Source: Nonomuraea dietziae (lineage in GTDB: Bacteria; Actinomycetota; Actinomycetes; Streptosporangiales; Streptosporangiaceae). Taken from it: a stretch of 64,000 bases of DNA. Where the stretch lies: positions 7,936,001-8,000,000 of the forward strand of contig NZ_JACIBV010000001.1 in assembly GCF_014195505.1 (NCBI RefSeq). Reading direction: 5' to 3'. The notes under the pieces are model-generated. The model had not been told where the DNA came from, ran no database searches, and was given only the letters and a program-made list of their open reading frames with translations. Every line of letters starts with the position of its first letter. Positions within the stretch are counted from its first letter, which is position 1. Made by a program: the position numbers and the translations under genes. Below, one piece after another: positions 40,565-48,490 of the stretch.

Positions 40565-40578
40565 TATGCTCCGCCTTT
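40565..40578 (+). promoter_or_regulatory. -10 hexamer for the third propeller paralogue
   Basis: TATGCT at 40565-40570 lies 8 nt before GTG 40579, with no Shine-Dalgarno sequence between. Confidence 0.4.
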
Positions 40579-41523
40579 GTGAATCTTCGTCGCGCTGTTG
40601 CCATGTGCGCCGCTTCCTGTGCGCTTCTCCCATTAATCCCAGCCTCTGCCTCCGCTGCCCGTCTCGACGAGAACGAGATCGACACGGGTCTCGGTGTCAC
40701 GCTCCATGAGCGGCCCGGCGATCCGAAGAAGGTCACCGCGATCGTCGGGGCCAAGCCTCATCTGCGCACCGCCGACGACACCTTCGAGGTGGTGCCCGGT
40801 TACTTCGACGTAGCCGTCGCCCCGAAGGGACACCGAGTGGCGGGGCTCCCTGAGAACCCGAAGGGCAGGTACGACTCGGTCGCCATCATCGATGCGGCCG
40901 CCCAGCAGACGACGACGGTGCGCACCTCGAAGCTGCCGTTCAGGACAACGATCGCCTACTGGTCGGCCAGCGGCAGCAAGCTCGCGCTGACCGTCGAGAA
41001 GACGGACGGTAAGAAGTGGCTGCCCGTAGGCTTCGCCACGGCCGACGTGAGGGCCAAGGCAGCCAAGGTGGTGCTGCTGAAGGACCTTTCCAAGGACGCG
41101 GTGTTCCAGTGGACCCCCGACGGCAGGCACCTGATGAGCAGCTACCGGGACGGCGTGCGCTTCTACCGGCCGGACGGCAAGGTGGTCAGAACGCTGCCGG
41201 GCGTCGGCTCGGACATCGGCGGGGAGACGGCGTTCTCACCCTCCGGAAAGTTGCTGGGAACCTTCTGCCCAGCCCGCTATTACGAGAGCTTCTGCACCTG
41301 GGACCTCGCGACGGGCAAGCTGCGCAATCGCGTCGACATCGCAGTCGAGGGATCGTACGGCTGGTGGGACGACAAGCACCTGCTCGCCGCCGTGAAGGGT
41401 GGGAGCGGCTACCAGATGGTCGTCGTCGACCTCAAGGGCAACGTGGTGCGCACCGTGGCTGACATCAGCTCTTCGGCGTGGAAGAAGGACGAGGTCTACC
41501 TGAGCTACACCGACGCCGGTTGA
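40579..41523 (+). CDS. Exported beta-propeller-like protein, paralogue 3 of 3
   Basis: This 314-aa protein has the clearest signal peptide of the three (MNLRRAVAMCAASCALLPLI, cleavage near ASAARL). The rest follows paralogue 2: GLGVTLHERPGDPKKVTAIV, SVAIIDAAAQQTTTVRT, YWSASGSKLALTVEKTDGKK, FQWTPDGRHLMSSYRDGVRF, ETAFSPSGKLLGTFCPARYY and SFCTWDLATGKLRN. The Cys pair is conserved. Codon use looks slightly less GC-rich than its neighbours. A strong hairpin terminator follows, ending the array. Confidence 0.78.
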   Translation: MNLRRAVAMCAASCALLPLIPASASAARLDENEIDTGLGVTLHERPGDPKKVTAIVGAKPHLRTADDTFEVVPGYFDVAVAPKGHRVAGLPENPKGRYDSVAIIDAAAQQTTTVRTSKLPFRTTIAYWSASGSKLALTVEKTDGKKWLPVGFATADVRAKAAKVVLLKDLSKDAVFQWTPDGRHLMSSYRDGVRFYRPDGKVVRTLPGVGSDIGGETAFSPSGKLLGTFCPARYYESFCTWDLATGKLRNRVDIAVEGSYGWWDDKHLLAAVKGGSGYQMVVVDLKGNVVRTVADISSSAWKKDEVYLSYTDAG

Positions 41524-41537
41524 TCGACTGACGGCTC

Positions 41538-41576
41538 GGCCCCGGCGATACGCAAGGACGTCGTCTCGCCGGGGCC
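41538..41576. terminator. Bidirectional terminator between propeller array and GroES-like gene
   Basis: A perfect 11-bp stem GGCCCCGGCGA/TCGCCGGGGCC with a 17-nt loop sits between the convergent 3' ends (41523 and 41624). Confidence 0.65.
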
Positions 41577-41623
41577 GGTCGCCGGGTCGACGCCGCGCAC
41601 GGTCCCGGCTGGAGCCGGGCCGG

Positions 41624-41944
41624 CTAGAGGTATAGGCCGGTGCCGTGGTCGGTTTCCTGGGTGGCGACGGCGTGCAGGTCGCGCTCTCTCATCACCAGGT
41701 AGACCTGGGTGTGCAGCTCGACTTCGTACTGGTCCTCGGGGTTGAGGAGCACCTTGTCGCCGACCTTCACCGAGCGTACGTTGGCGCCGACGCCGCAGAC
41801 CTCTCCCCAGGCCAGCCGGTTGGCCATCTTGACGGTCGCGGGGATCACGATGCCTGCGCCGCTGCGCCGCTCCTCGCCGTCCTTCTCCAGCCGGATCATC
41901 ACCCGGTCGTGGAGCATCTGGATCTCGAACTTGGGGTCTGCCAC
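41624..41944 (-). CDS. GroES-like (Cpn10-fold) protein
   Basis: From GTG 41944, 106 residues: KFEIQMLHDRVMIRLEKDGE, then RRSGAGIVIPATVKMANRLA in place of the GroES mobile loop, WGEVCGVGANVRSVKVGDKV and LLNPEDQYEVELHTQVYLVM. This is a single Cpn10 domain with a divergent mobile loop and roof region. It stands alone with no groEL gene beside it. It may be a paralogue that does not pair with GroEL. No HrcA (CIRCE) element is seen upstream. Confidence 0.8.
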   Translation of the reverse strand: MADPKFEIQMLHDRVMIRLEKDGEERRSGAGIVIPATVKMANRLAWGEVCGVGANVRSVKVGDKVLLNPEDQYEVELHTQVYLVMRERDLHAVATQETDHGTGLYL

Positions 41945-42051
41945 GAACGTCAGTGTACGCGGCGCCTGACCGGCCGATTTCCCCAACGGGCGGCCTGGCC
42001 GTGGGCTATAACGTTCCGGTAACCACCGGCGACTTCCCTGAGGCGGCACGC

Positions 42052-42741
42052 GTGATCCTGTCCGGCGGGCCCGTCAGGAAGGGGCCGCGGCCCGAACCGC
42101 CGGCCGGGGCGCGGACGGCGGCGCTGGTGCCCGCCTACTTCGCTCCCGACGCCGCCCCGGGGGAGTGGCGGCGGCTGCTGGCCGCTCCTCCGCGCCTGGT
42201 CGTCGTCTCCGTCGATCACGGCCCCGGCGCCGTCAGGCAGGCGGCCTACGTGCCGTGCGTGGCGGCCCTGCTGGCGGCGGGCTGCGAGGTGCTCGGCTAC
42301 GTCGACACCGACTTCGGCCTGCGCCCATCCGAGGAGGTCCACGCCGACCTGCGCCGCTACCGGCACTGGTACGGCCTGCGCGGCTTCTTCCTCGACCAGG
42401 TCGCGGCCTCGGAGGAGCGCCTGCCGCACTACGCGGACCTGGTCGACGGCGTGCGCGGGACGGTCGTCCTCAACCCCGGCGTCTACCCCGATCCCGGCTA
42501 CGCGGCGCTCGCCGACCTCCTGGTCACCTTCGAGGGCCCGCTGTCGGCCTACCGCTCCATGCGCGAGCCCGCCTGGGCCCGCGCCTTAGCCAGGGGCCGC
42601 TTCTGTCACCTGGTCCACGACGTGCCCCACAGGCAGGTGGAGCCGACCCTGCGCAGGGCCGTACGGCACGCCGCCGTCGTGCACGTGACGGACAGGACGG
42701 GCGCCGCTCCATGGCGGGATCTTCCAACATATTTCGGGTGA
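42052..42741 (+). CDS. Spherulation-specific family 4 (spherulin-4-like) protein
   Basis: The start is GTG 42052 with GAGG 8 nt upstream; 229 residues. Family marks are ALVPAYFAPDAAPGEWRRLL, LVVVSVDHGPGAVRQAAYVP, EVLGYVDTDFGLRPSEEVHA, YRHWYGLRGFFLDQVAASE and VVLNPGVYPDPGYAALADLL. This resembles spherulin-4 TIM-barrel proteins, which are related to glycoside hydrolases of the GH114/GH135 type. No signal peptide is seen, so it may be cytosolic. The DUF1349 gene follows by 10 bp. Confidence 0.8.
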   Translation: MILSGGPVRKGPRPEPPAGARTAALVPAYFAPDAAPGEWRRLLAAPPRLVVVSVDHGPGAVRQAAYVPCVAALLAAGCEVLGYVDTDFGLRPSEEVHADLRRYRHWYGLRGFFLDQVAASEERLPHYADLVDGVRGTVVLNPGVYPDPGYAALADLLVTFEGPLSAYRSMREPAWARALARGRFCHLVHDVPHRQVEPTLRRAVRHAAVVHVTDRTGAAPWRDLPTYFG

Positions 42742-42751
42742 GCATGGCAGG

Positions 42752-43324
42752 ATGACCGCCATGATCATGGCCTTTGGCTCCTCCGACTGGCAATGGATCA
42801 ACCCTCCCCGCGAGTGGACCGCTGACGACGGGCTCAGTCTGGTCTGCGATCCCGGCACGGACATGTGGCGGAAGACCCATTACGGCTACACCTACGACAC
42901 CGCGCACCTGTTCGGGAGGATCGTCTCGGGAGACTTCCGGCTGACGCTGACGTTCTCGGGCGACTACGCCGAGCAGTACGACCAGGCGGGCGCGGTGCTG
43001 CGGGTCGACGAGGCCACCTGGATCAAGGCCGGGGTCGAGTACGTCGACGGCGCCTTCCACCTCAGCACCGTCGTGACCCGCGAGGTGTCCGACTGGTCGG
43101 TGCTGCCGCTCGGGCGCGCCACCGGCAGCGTCACCTTCGACCTGGAGCGCAGAGGCGACGCGGTGACCGTCCGCTACGGCCTGGACGGAGCCGAGCCCGA
43201 GGAGATGCTCAGGCTCGCCGCCTTCCCCGAGGGGGTGCCCGCGCTCGCCGGCGCGATGGCGGCGGCCCCCGTCGGCAAGGGCTTCGCCGCCCGCTTCGAC
43301 GACGTGCGCGTCACCGCCCTCTGA
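42752..43324 (+). CDS. DUF1349 concanavalin-like protein
   Basis: This 190-aa protein has the DUF1349 beta-sandwich pattern: WQWINPPREWTADDGLSLVC, TDMWRKTHYGYTYDTAHLFG, LTLTFSGDYAEQYDQAGAVL and WIKAGVEYVDGAFHLSTVVT. It is related to yeast regulation-of-enolase protein 1. It probably binds a glycan. It is cytosolic by sequence and likely co-transcribed with the spherulin-4-like gene. Another ATG at 42767 could be the start. Confidence 0.85.
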   Translation: MTAMIMAFGSSDWQWINPPREWTADDGLSLVCDPGTDMWRKTHYGYTYDTAHLFGRIVSGDFRLTLTFSGDYAEQYDQAGAVLRVDEATWIKAGVEYVDGAFHLSTVVTREVSDWSVLPLGRATGSVTFDLERRGDAVTVRYGLDGAEPEEMLRLAAFPEGVPALAGAMAAAPVGKGFAARFDDVRVTAL

Positions 43325-43340
43325 CCGGCGGGTCCTGGGC

Positions 43341-44273
43341 TCACGGCAGCGTGAGTTCGGCGAACACCGGCCGGTGGTCGGTGTCACTGAGTTCGTGCAC
43401 GCTGAACGCGCGCACTCCCATCCGCCTGTCGGCGAGCACGTGGTCGATCGTCACCCCCGGCAGCGGCCGCCATCCCTGCTGCGGCCAGGTCGCGGTGAAC
43501 CCCTGCCCCGTGACGTCGGCCGCGTCCCTGTAGCCCGAGTCGAGCAGCGCCCGCACCGGCCAGTGGTCGAGGGTGGCGTTGAAGTCGCCCGCCAGCACCG
43601 TCAGCCGCTCGCCCGCCCTGGGCAGCGCGGCCAGTCCCGAGCGCCAGCACGCCATCTTCTCGGCATGGCTGGGCGCGCACGGATGCACCGACACCACCTC
43701 GATCTCGGGTCCTTTCGGGGGCTTGATCACCGCTCTGGCCTGGCGGAACCTGCCCAGTGCGATCAGCGGCCGCTCGGTCAGCGGGTGCAGGGAGTAGAGG
43801 CCGGACCCCCAGACCCCGCCCTGGGACCTGTCCACGACGTGCGGCATCCGCTTGCGCAGGCCGAGCGCGTCGAGCCGCTTCCTGGCCTCGGGGGTGAGCT
43901 CCTGGATGGCGAGCACGTCGGGCTTGAGCCGTTCGACCAGCTGCACCAGCTCCGTGGTGTCTCCCGCACCCACCGCCAGGTTCGCCGCCAGCACCCTGAA
44001 CGTGGCGCCGTTCGCGGGCGGCTGCGCGTCGGTGAAGTACCGGGGCAGGACGGCCAGCGCCAGCGCTCCAGCCGTCACCACGGCCACCGCCATGGGGACC
44101 CACCGCCTCAGCAGGCCGGTCAGCAGCACCGGCACCACCGAGGCGGCGGCCACGTAGGGGGTGAAGGCGACCAGCTGGATCCACCGGTCGGCGATGTCGG
44201 CCCCCGTCACTCTCAGCACCGCCCACACGGCGAACGGCACGACCACCAGCCAGGCGAGGAGAGTCCGGATCAT
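43341..44273 (-). CDS. Membrane-anchored endonuclease/exonuclease/phosphatase family protein
   Basis: This 310-aa protein has three N-terminal membrane helices (about 3-22, 33-55, 61-80). An extracytoplasmic EEP domain follows with RVLAANLAVGAGDTTELVQL, VLAIQELTPEARKRL, VVSVHPCAPSH, TVLAGDFNATLDHWPVRALL and SVHELSDTDHRPVFAELTLP, the metal and catalytic motifs of the family. It acts on phosphate esters, possibly phosphodiesters of nucleic acid or lipid, outside the membrane. The gene has 16 bp to the convergent DUF1349 stop. Confidence 0.9.
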   Translation of the reverse strand: MIRTLLAWLVVVPFAVWAVLRVTGADIADRWIQLVAFTPYVAAASVVPVLLTGLLRRWVPMAVAVVTAGALALAVLPRYFTDAQPPANGATFRVLAANLAVGAGDTTELVQLVERLKPDVLAIQELTPEARKRLDALGLRKRMPHVVDRSQGGVWGSGLYSLHPLTERPLIALGRFRQARAVIKPPKGPEIEVVSVHPCAPSHAEKMACWRSGLAALPRAGERLTVLAGDFNATLDHWPVRALLDSGYRDAADVTGQGFTATWPQQGWRPLPGVTIDHVLADRRMGVRAFSVHELSDTDHRPVFAELTLP

Positions 44274-44316
44274 GGAGCGGAACCTACCGGGTCAATGTGC
44301 AGAAACCGTGAAGAGG

Positions 44317-44652
44317 TCAGACGGTCACCGAGGACTCGACGGGCAGGCCCGCCTCGACCCAGTCCTGGATGCCCTCGCGATAGGTGCGGACGTCGGTGTA
44401 GCCCAGCGCGGTCAGGCGGTTGGCCACGGCCTTGCTGTTGGGGCAGGACGGGTTGGAGCAGTAGGTGACGATCGCCGCGTCCCTGTCGGGCAGCAGCGCG
44501 GCGGCGCGCTCGGCCACCTCGCTCTCGACCAGGGCGATGGCGCCGGGCAGGTGCTGCTGCGCGTAGTAGTCGCCGCCGAGGGCGTCGACCACGGTGACGG
44601 CGCCTGCCTCGATCGCGGCCTTGAGATCGTCGCGGGAGATGTGCACGGTCAT
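44317..44652 (-). CDS. Rhodanese-like sulfurtransferase
   Basis: This 111-aa protein is a single rhodanese domain with DALGGDYYAQQHLPGAI and the catalytic loop TYCSNPSCPNSKAVANRL (Cys about 67), ending YREGIQDWVEAGLPV. GGAGG lies 6 nt before the ATG. The gene is divergent from a TetR gene and the gap contains GGACTACAGTCC, so TetR likely controls it. Such proteins transfer sulfane sulfur. Confidence 0.9.
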   Translation of the reverse strand: MTVHISRDDLKAAIEAGAVTVVDALGGDYYAQQHLPGAIALVESEVAERAAALLPDRDAAIVTYCSNPSCPNSKAVANRLTALGYTDVRTYREGIQDWVEAGLPVESSVTV

Positions 44653-44667
44653 TGCGACCTCCGAGAT

Positions 44668-44717
44668 GGACTACAGTCCGTTTTGTGGATGGCACCGAAA
44701 TTAGCGGACCGCAGTCC
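44668..44717. promoter_or_regulatory. Two TetR-type operators GGACYRCAGTCC
   Basis: GGACTACAGTCC at 44668-44679 and GGACCGCAGTCC at 44706-44717 are near-identical 12-bp inverted repeats with centres 38 bp apart. The first lies in the rhodanese/tetR gap; the second lies just inside the predicted TetR frame. They suggest autoregulation and control of the rhodanese gene. Confidence 0.7.
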
Positions 44718-45344
44718 GGTTCGTCAAGCGAGGTACTGGAGATCCTGCGCACGCGCCCGCCCCAGGAACGGGCCGACGCGGCCCGCAACCGTGAGAAGGT
44801 GCTGGCCGCCGCGGCCACGCTGTTCGCGGACAAGGGCGTCGAAGCGGTCTCCATGGACGCGATCGCCACGGCGGCGGGCGTGGGGAAGGGGACGCTGTTC
44901 CGCAGGTTCGGCGACAAGTCGGGGCTGGCCGTGGCGCTGCTCGACGCCCGCGAGCGCGACCTGCAGGAGCGGATTCTGTCGGGTCCGCCGCCGCTGGGCC
45001 CCTCACCTGAGGCCGGACGGCCCGCCGCGACGCCGGCCGACCGGCTGGCGGCCTTCGTCCAGGCCTACCTCGACTACCTGTTCGCCCACCTCGACCTGGT
45101 GCGGATGTCGGAGACCGCCAGCCCGGGGGCGCGTTACCGCATCGGCGCGTACGGCTTCTGGCACAGGCACGTGGCGATCCTGCTGGGCGAGGCGCTGCCG
45201 GGCGAGGACGCCGAGGTGCTGTCCCACGCCGTCCTCGCCGTCCTGGCCGGGGAGAGCGCCGCCGCGCTCAAGGACAGGTACGGCGAGGAGCGCGCCAAGG
45301 CCGCCCTCGCCACGACCGCCCTGGCCCTCTGCCCCGCGACGTGA
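44685..45344 (+). CDS. TetR-family regulator
   Basis: The GTG at 44685 gives 219 residues; no Shine-Dalgarno sequence precedes it and the second operator copy lies inside its 5' end, so the true start may be further in. The helix-turn-helix is NREKVLAAAATLFADKGVEA, SMDAIATAAGVGKGTLFRRF (about 36-80). The C-terminal domain is divergent. It likely binds the two GGACYRCAGTCC sites. The divergent rhodanese gene is the probable target. Its 3' end is 23 bp from the convergent glycosylase gene. Confidence 0.88.
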   Translation: MDGTEISGPQSGSSSEVLEILRTRPPQERADAARNREKVLAAAATLFADKGVEAVSMDAIATAAGVGKGTLFRRFGDKSGLAVALLDARERDLQERILSGPPPLGPSPEAGRPAATPADRLAAFVQAYLDYLFAHLDLVRMSETASPGARYRIGAYGFWHRHVAILLGEALPGEDAEVLSHAVLAVLAGESAAALKDRYGEERAKAALATTALALCPAT

Positions 45345-45367
45345 CGGCCCTCAGGACGGTTCCCGGC

Positions 45368-46597
45368 TCAGGACCGGCGCCAGCCCTCGGGCATCTTGTC
45401 GCCGTACTCGACGCCGGTGGCGCCGACGAGCGCCGCCAGATCGGCGATCTGCTCGGTGACCGCCTCGCGCAGCGCGGCGGTCGGCCGGACATCTGCCTCC
45501 AGGTACAGACCCTCGATCACCAGGACCGTCCGGCTCCGGTCGTAGCGAGGTGAGAGCCGGCCTGTCAGGCGGTCGCCGTGCAGAATCGGCAGCAGGTAGT
45601 AGCCGTACTCCCGTTTGGCCTTCGGCACGTACATCTCGTTGCGGAAGGCGAAGCCCCACAGCCGTTCGGTGAGGCGCCGGTCGTTGATCAGGTTGTCGAA
45701 CGGCGACAGCAGCGCGGTCCGTCCCTGCCAGTGGCCAGCGCGGATCGACTCCAGCTCGCCCAGCGCCTCGACGTGCACGTACCACGTTTCGGACGGAGGT
45801 CCACCGTCGACCCGCACAGGCACGACGCGGCCCTGCTCCTTCAGGGTGCGCAGGACCTCGGGCAGGCCGGTGTACTGCCCGCGGACGAAGTACTGCCTGA
45901 CGTCCAGCGGGCGGGCCACCCCGAGAGCGCGCAGCGTGTGCTCCGTGGCCGCGGTGACCATCTCCAACGGTGACACCGCCTGCCTGTCGGCCTCCGGCGG
46001 CAGGCAGGCGTCGGGAAGCCCCCACAGCCGCTGCCCCGCGGCCCGGCCCGCCACCATGATCCGGCCCTGCAGCCACAGGAAGGTCAGCATGCGCTCCACG
46101 TTGCGGCCTGCCGTCCAGCCGCTGGAGGGCCAGTCCACCACCGAGCAGTCCTCGAAGGCGTCGGTGGGCAGAGGAGCGCCTTCGCCGAGCCGGCGCAGCA
46201 CGTGCCGGCGAAGCGCGTCGTTCGCCTCCATCCAGCCTCTGGCGTACGAACGGTTCGCGGGGGGATAGGCGTCCATCGTCACCCGGTGGAGCGGGTAGTC
46301 CTCGGTGAGCACGAGGGCCGCGGCGTGGGCCCAGTACTCGAACAGCCACCGCTCGTGCCACCACAGTCCGGGCAGGTGGGAGCCTGCCTGAGGGCCGAGG
46401 CGGCTCCACAGGACGAGATCGTGGCTCGGGGCCACGACGCTGACGGGATCGAGCTGCAGGTAGCGCAGCGACCGGAGGACGGCGCGCAGGCTCTCTTCCC
46501 GCGCGGGCAGGCGGGGGCCCGCCAGGTGCTGCCGCGTGAGGGCCAGCCGGCGCGCGTCCGTCTGGCTGATCGTCAGAGGTCGCTGGGGTGGGGGCAT
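45368..46597 (-). CDS. AlkX/YcaQ-type DNA glycosylase (HTH_42 winged-helix protein)
   Basis: The start is placed at ATG 46597 (409 residues). The protein has the HTH_42 winged-helix architecture with LRYLQLDPVSVVAPSHDLVL near residue 45. The QLD tripeptide matches the Q-x-D active-site motif of AlkX (YcaQ), rather than QxQ of AlkZ. Further marks are WHERWLFEYWAHAAALV, LSPFDNLINDRRLTERLWGF and YLLPILHGDRLTGRLSPRYD. It probably removes alkylated or cross-linked bases. An in-frame start at 46654 exists but the family N-terminus fits 46597. Confidence 0.85.
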   Translation of the reverse strand: MPPPQRPLTISQTDARRLALTRQHLAGPRLPAREESLRAVLRSLRYLQLDPVSVVAPSHDLVLWSRLGPQAGSHLPGLWWHERWLFEYWAHAAALVLTEDYPLHRVTMDAYPPANRSYARGWMEANDALRRHVLRRLGEGAPLPTDAFEDCSVVDWPSSGWTAGRNVERMLTFLWLQGRIMVAGRAAGQRLWGLPDACLPPEADRQAVSPLEMVTAATEHTLRALGVARPLDVRQYFVRGQYTGLPEVLRTLKEQGRVVPVRVDGGPPSETWYVHVEALGELESIRAGHWQGRTALLSPFDNLINDRRLTERLWGFAFRNEMYVPKAKREYGYYLLPILHGDRLTGRLSPRYDRSRTVLVIEGLYLEADVRPTAALREAVTEQIADLAALVGATGVEYGDKMPEGWRRS

Positions 46598-46673
46598 CGC
46601 GGGGTTCCTCGCTCCGTCACCTGGGCCCGTGGGCGTTGCGGTTCGGTGGCACACCCTACGGTGCCCCGCGCCT

Positions 46674-47477
46674 CTAGTGCGCGACAGGGGTGCGCGCCCT
46701 CCTCCGTGCCTCGGGGACGATCAGCGGGGTGCCCGACTGCGGATCGGCGATGATCTCGCACCGCAGGTCGAAGACCTGCTCGACCAGGTCGGGCGTCATC
46801 ACCGCGGCGGGCTCACCCTCGGCCACCAGCACGCCGTCACGCATCACGATCAGATGCGTGGCGTACCTGCAGGCCTGGTTGAGGTCGTGCAGCACCGCCA
46901 CCATGGTCCTTCCCTGCTCGTGCAGGTCGGCGCAGAGGTCCAGCACCTCGATCTGGTGGGAGATGTCCAGGTAGGTGGTCGGCTCGTCCAGCAGCAGGAT
47001 GGGCGTCTCCTGTGCCAGCGCCATGGCCAGCCACACCCGCTGCCGCTGCCCGCCCGACAGCTCGTCCACGATGCGTTCCGACAGCGACGTGACGTCGGTG
47101 GCCGCCATCGCCGAGGCCACGGCCACCTCGTCGGCCTTGGACCACTGCCGCATCAGCCGCTGGTGCGGATAGCGCCCCCTGGCCACCAGGTCCGCCACGG
47201 TGATGCCGTCGGGCACGATGGAGGTCTGGGGGAGCAGCCCGAGCCTGCGAGCCACCTCCTTGGAGGGCAGCGAGGTGATCACGCTTCCGTCGAGGTGGAC
47301 CGCGCCCGTCTTGGGCCTGAGCATGCGGGCCAGCGCTCGCAGCAACGTGGACTTCCCGCACGCGTTCGGGCCGATGATCACCGTGAAGGACTCGTCGGGG
47401 ATCTCCACGTTCAACGACGACGCCACCACCCGCTGCTCGTAGGCGAGGGTGAGGTCCGAGCCGGTCAGACGAGCCAT
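46674..47477 (-). CDS. Iron-siderophore ABC transporter ATP-binding protein
   Basis: The ATG at 47477 shares one base with the permease stop (TGATG). The 267-aa FecE/FepC-type ATPase has Walker A GPNACGKST (about 36-44), signature LSGGQRQRVW, Walker B ILLLDEPTTYLDI and the family end AEGEPAAVMTPDLVEQVF. It powers ferric-siderophore uptake with the two upstream permeases. It is the last gene of a three-gene minus-strand operon under two iron-box sites. Confidence 0.92.
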   Translation of the reverse strand: MARLTGSDLTLAYEQRVVASSLNVEIPDESFTVIIGPNACGKSTLLRALARMLRPKTGAVHLDGSVITSLPSKEVARRLGLLPQTSIVPDGITVADLVARGRYPHQRLMRQWSKADEVAVASAMAATDVTSLSERIVDELSGGQRQRVWLAMALAQETPILLLDEPTTYLDISHQIEVLDLCADLHEQGRTMVAVLHDLNQACRYATHLIVMRDGVLVAEGEPAAVMTPDLVEQVFDLRCEIIADPQSGTPLIVPEARRRARTPVAH

Positions 47478-48490
47478 CAGCGGCGGTCCTTTCTCAGTAG
47501 CAGAGCCAGGTAGGTGCCGCCGATGGCGGCCGTCAGCACTCCGACGGGCAGCTGGGTGGGGGCGAGCAGCCGCTGGGCGGCCAGGTCGGCCGCGGTCAGC
47601 AGCACCGCGCCGGTGAGGGCGGAGGCGATGAGTGTCACGCCGGGGGAGCGGGTCAGCCGCCTGGCCAGCTGCGGCGCGGCCATGGCGACGAACATCACGG
47701 GCCCCGCGGCGGCCGTGGCGACGCCGCACAGCAGCACGCCCGCCACGATCGCCGCCGCCCGCACGGGCTCGACCCTGATGCCGACCGCCCGCGCGGCGTC
47801 GTCGCCCATCTCCATCATCCGCAGCGGCCTGGAGACCGCGCAGCACACGGGGACCAGCACGGCCAGCGCGATCGCGACGGGAAGGGCGTGATCCCAGCCG
47901 CGGCCGCTGAGGCTGCCGTTGAGCCAGGCACCCGCGTTGGCCGCGTCGTTGATGTTGGCCTTGGTCAGCAGGTAGTTGTCGGCGGCCAGCAGGACGGCGT
48001 TGACGCCGATGCCGACCAGGACGAGCCGGTAGCCCTGCACGCCCCTGCGGAAGGCGAGCGCGTAGACCAGGACCGCCGAGATCACGCAGCCGAACATGGA
48101 GCCCGCGGCGATCTGCACCGCCGTACCGCCCATCACCACGGCGAGCACGCCGCCGGTGGCCGCGCCCGCGGTGAACCCGATGAAGTCGGGGCTGCCCAAC
48201 GGGTTGCGGGTCAGGCTCTGGAAGATGGCCCCGCTCAGCCCGAAGGCGGCGCCCACGGCCAGCCCGGTGACCACGCGAGGAGCGCGCAGCTGGCTCACGA
48301 TCAGCTCGGCCACCGGCGTGCCCTGCCCGAACAGGGCGGTGACGATGTCGGCGACCGGCACGGTGAACTCGCCCGTGGAGATCGCCACCAGCGCCAGCGC
48401 GACCGAGGCCGCCACCAGCGCGAGGCTCACCACGAGAGCACGGGGGGCGGGCCGCATGGAGTAGGGCCCGACCCTGACAGGAGTCGTCAT
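47477..48490 (-). CDS. FecCD-type iron-siderophore permease, second subunit
   Basis: The ATG at 48490 overlaps the preceding permease stop (ATGA). The 337-aa protein has about 9-10 helices and the family marks LRAPRVVTGLAVGAAFGLSG, SLTRNPLGSPDFIGFTAGAA and GPVMFVAMAAPQLARRLT. It forms a heterodimeric channel with the first permease. Confidence 0.92.
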   Translation of the reverse strand: MTTPVRVGPYSMRPAPRALVVSLALVAASVALALVAISTGEFTVPVADIVTALFGQGTPVAELIVSQLRAPRVVTGLAVGAAFGLSGAIFQSLTRNPLGSPDFIGFTAGAATGGVLAVVMGGTAVQIAAGSMFGCVISAVLVYALAFRRGVQGYRLVLVGIGVNAVLLAADNYLLTKANINDAANAGAWLNGSLSGRGWDHALPVAIALAVLVPVCCAVSRPLRMMEMGDDAARAVGIRVEPVRAAAIVAGVLLCGVATAAAGPVMFVAMAAPQLARRLTRSPGVTLIASALTGAVLLTAADLAAQRLLAPTQLPVGVLTAAIGGTYLALLLRKDRR

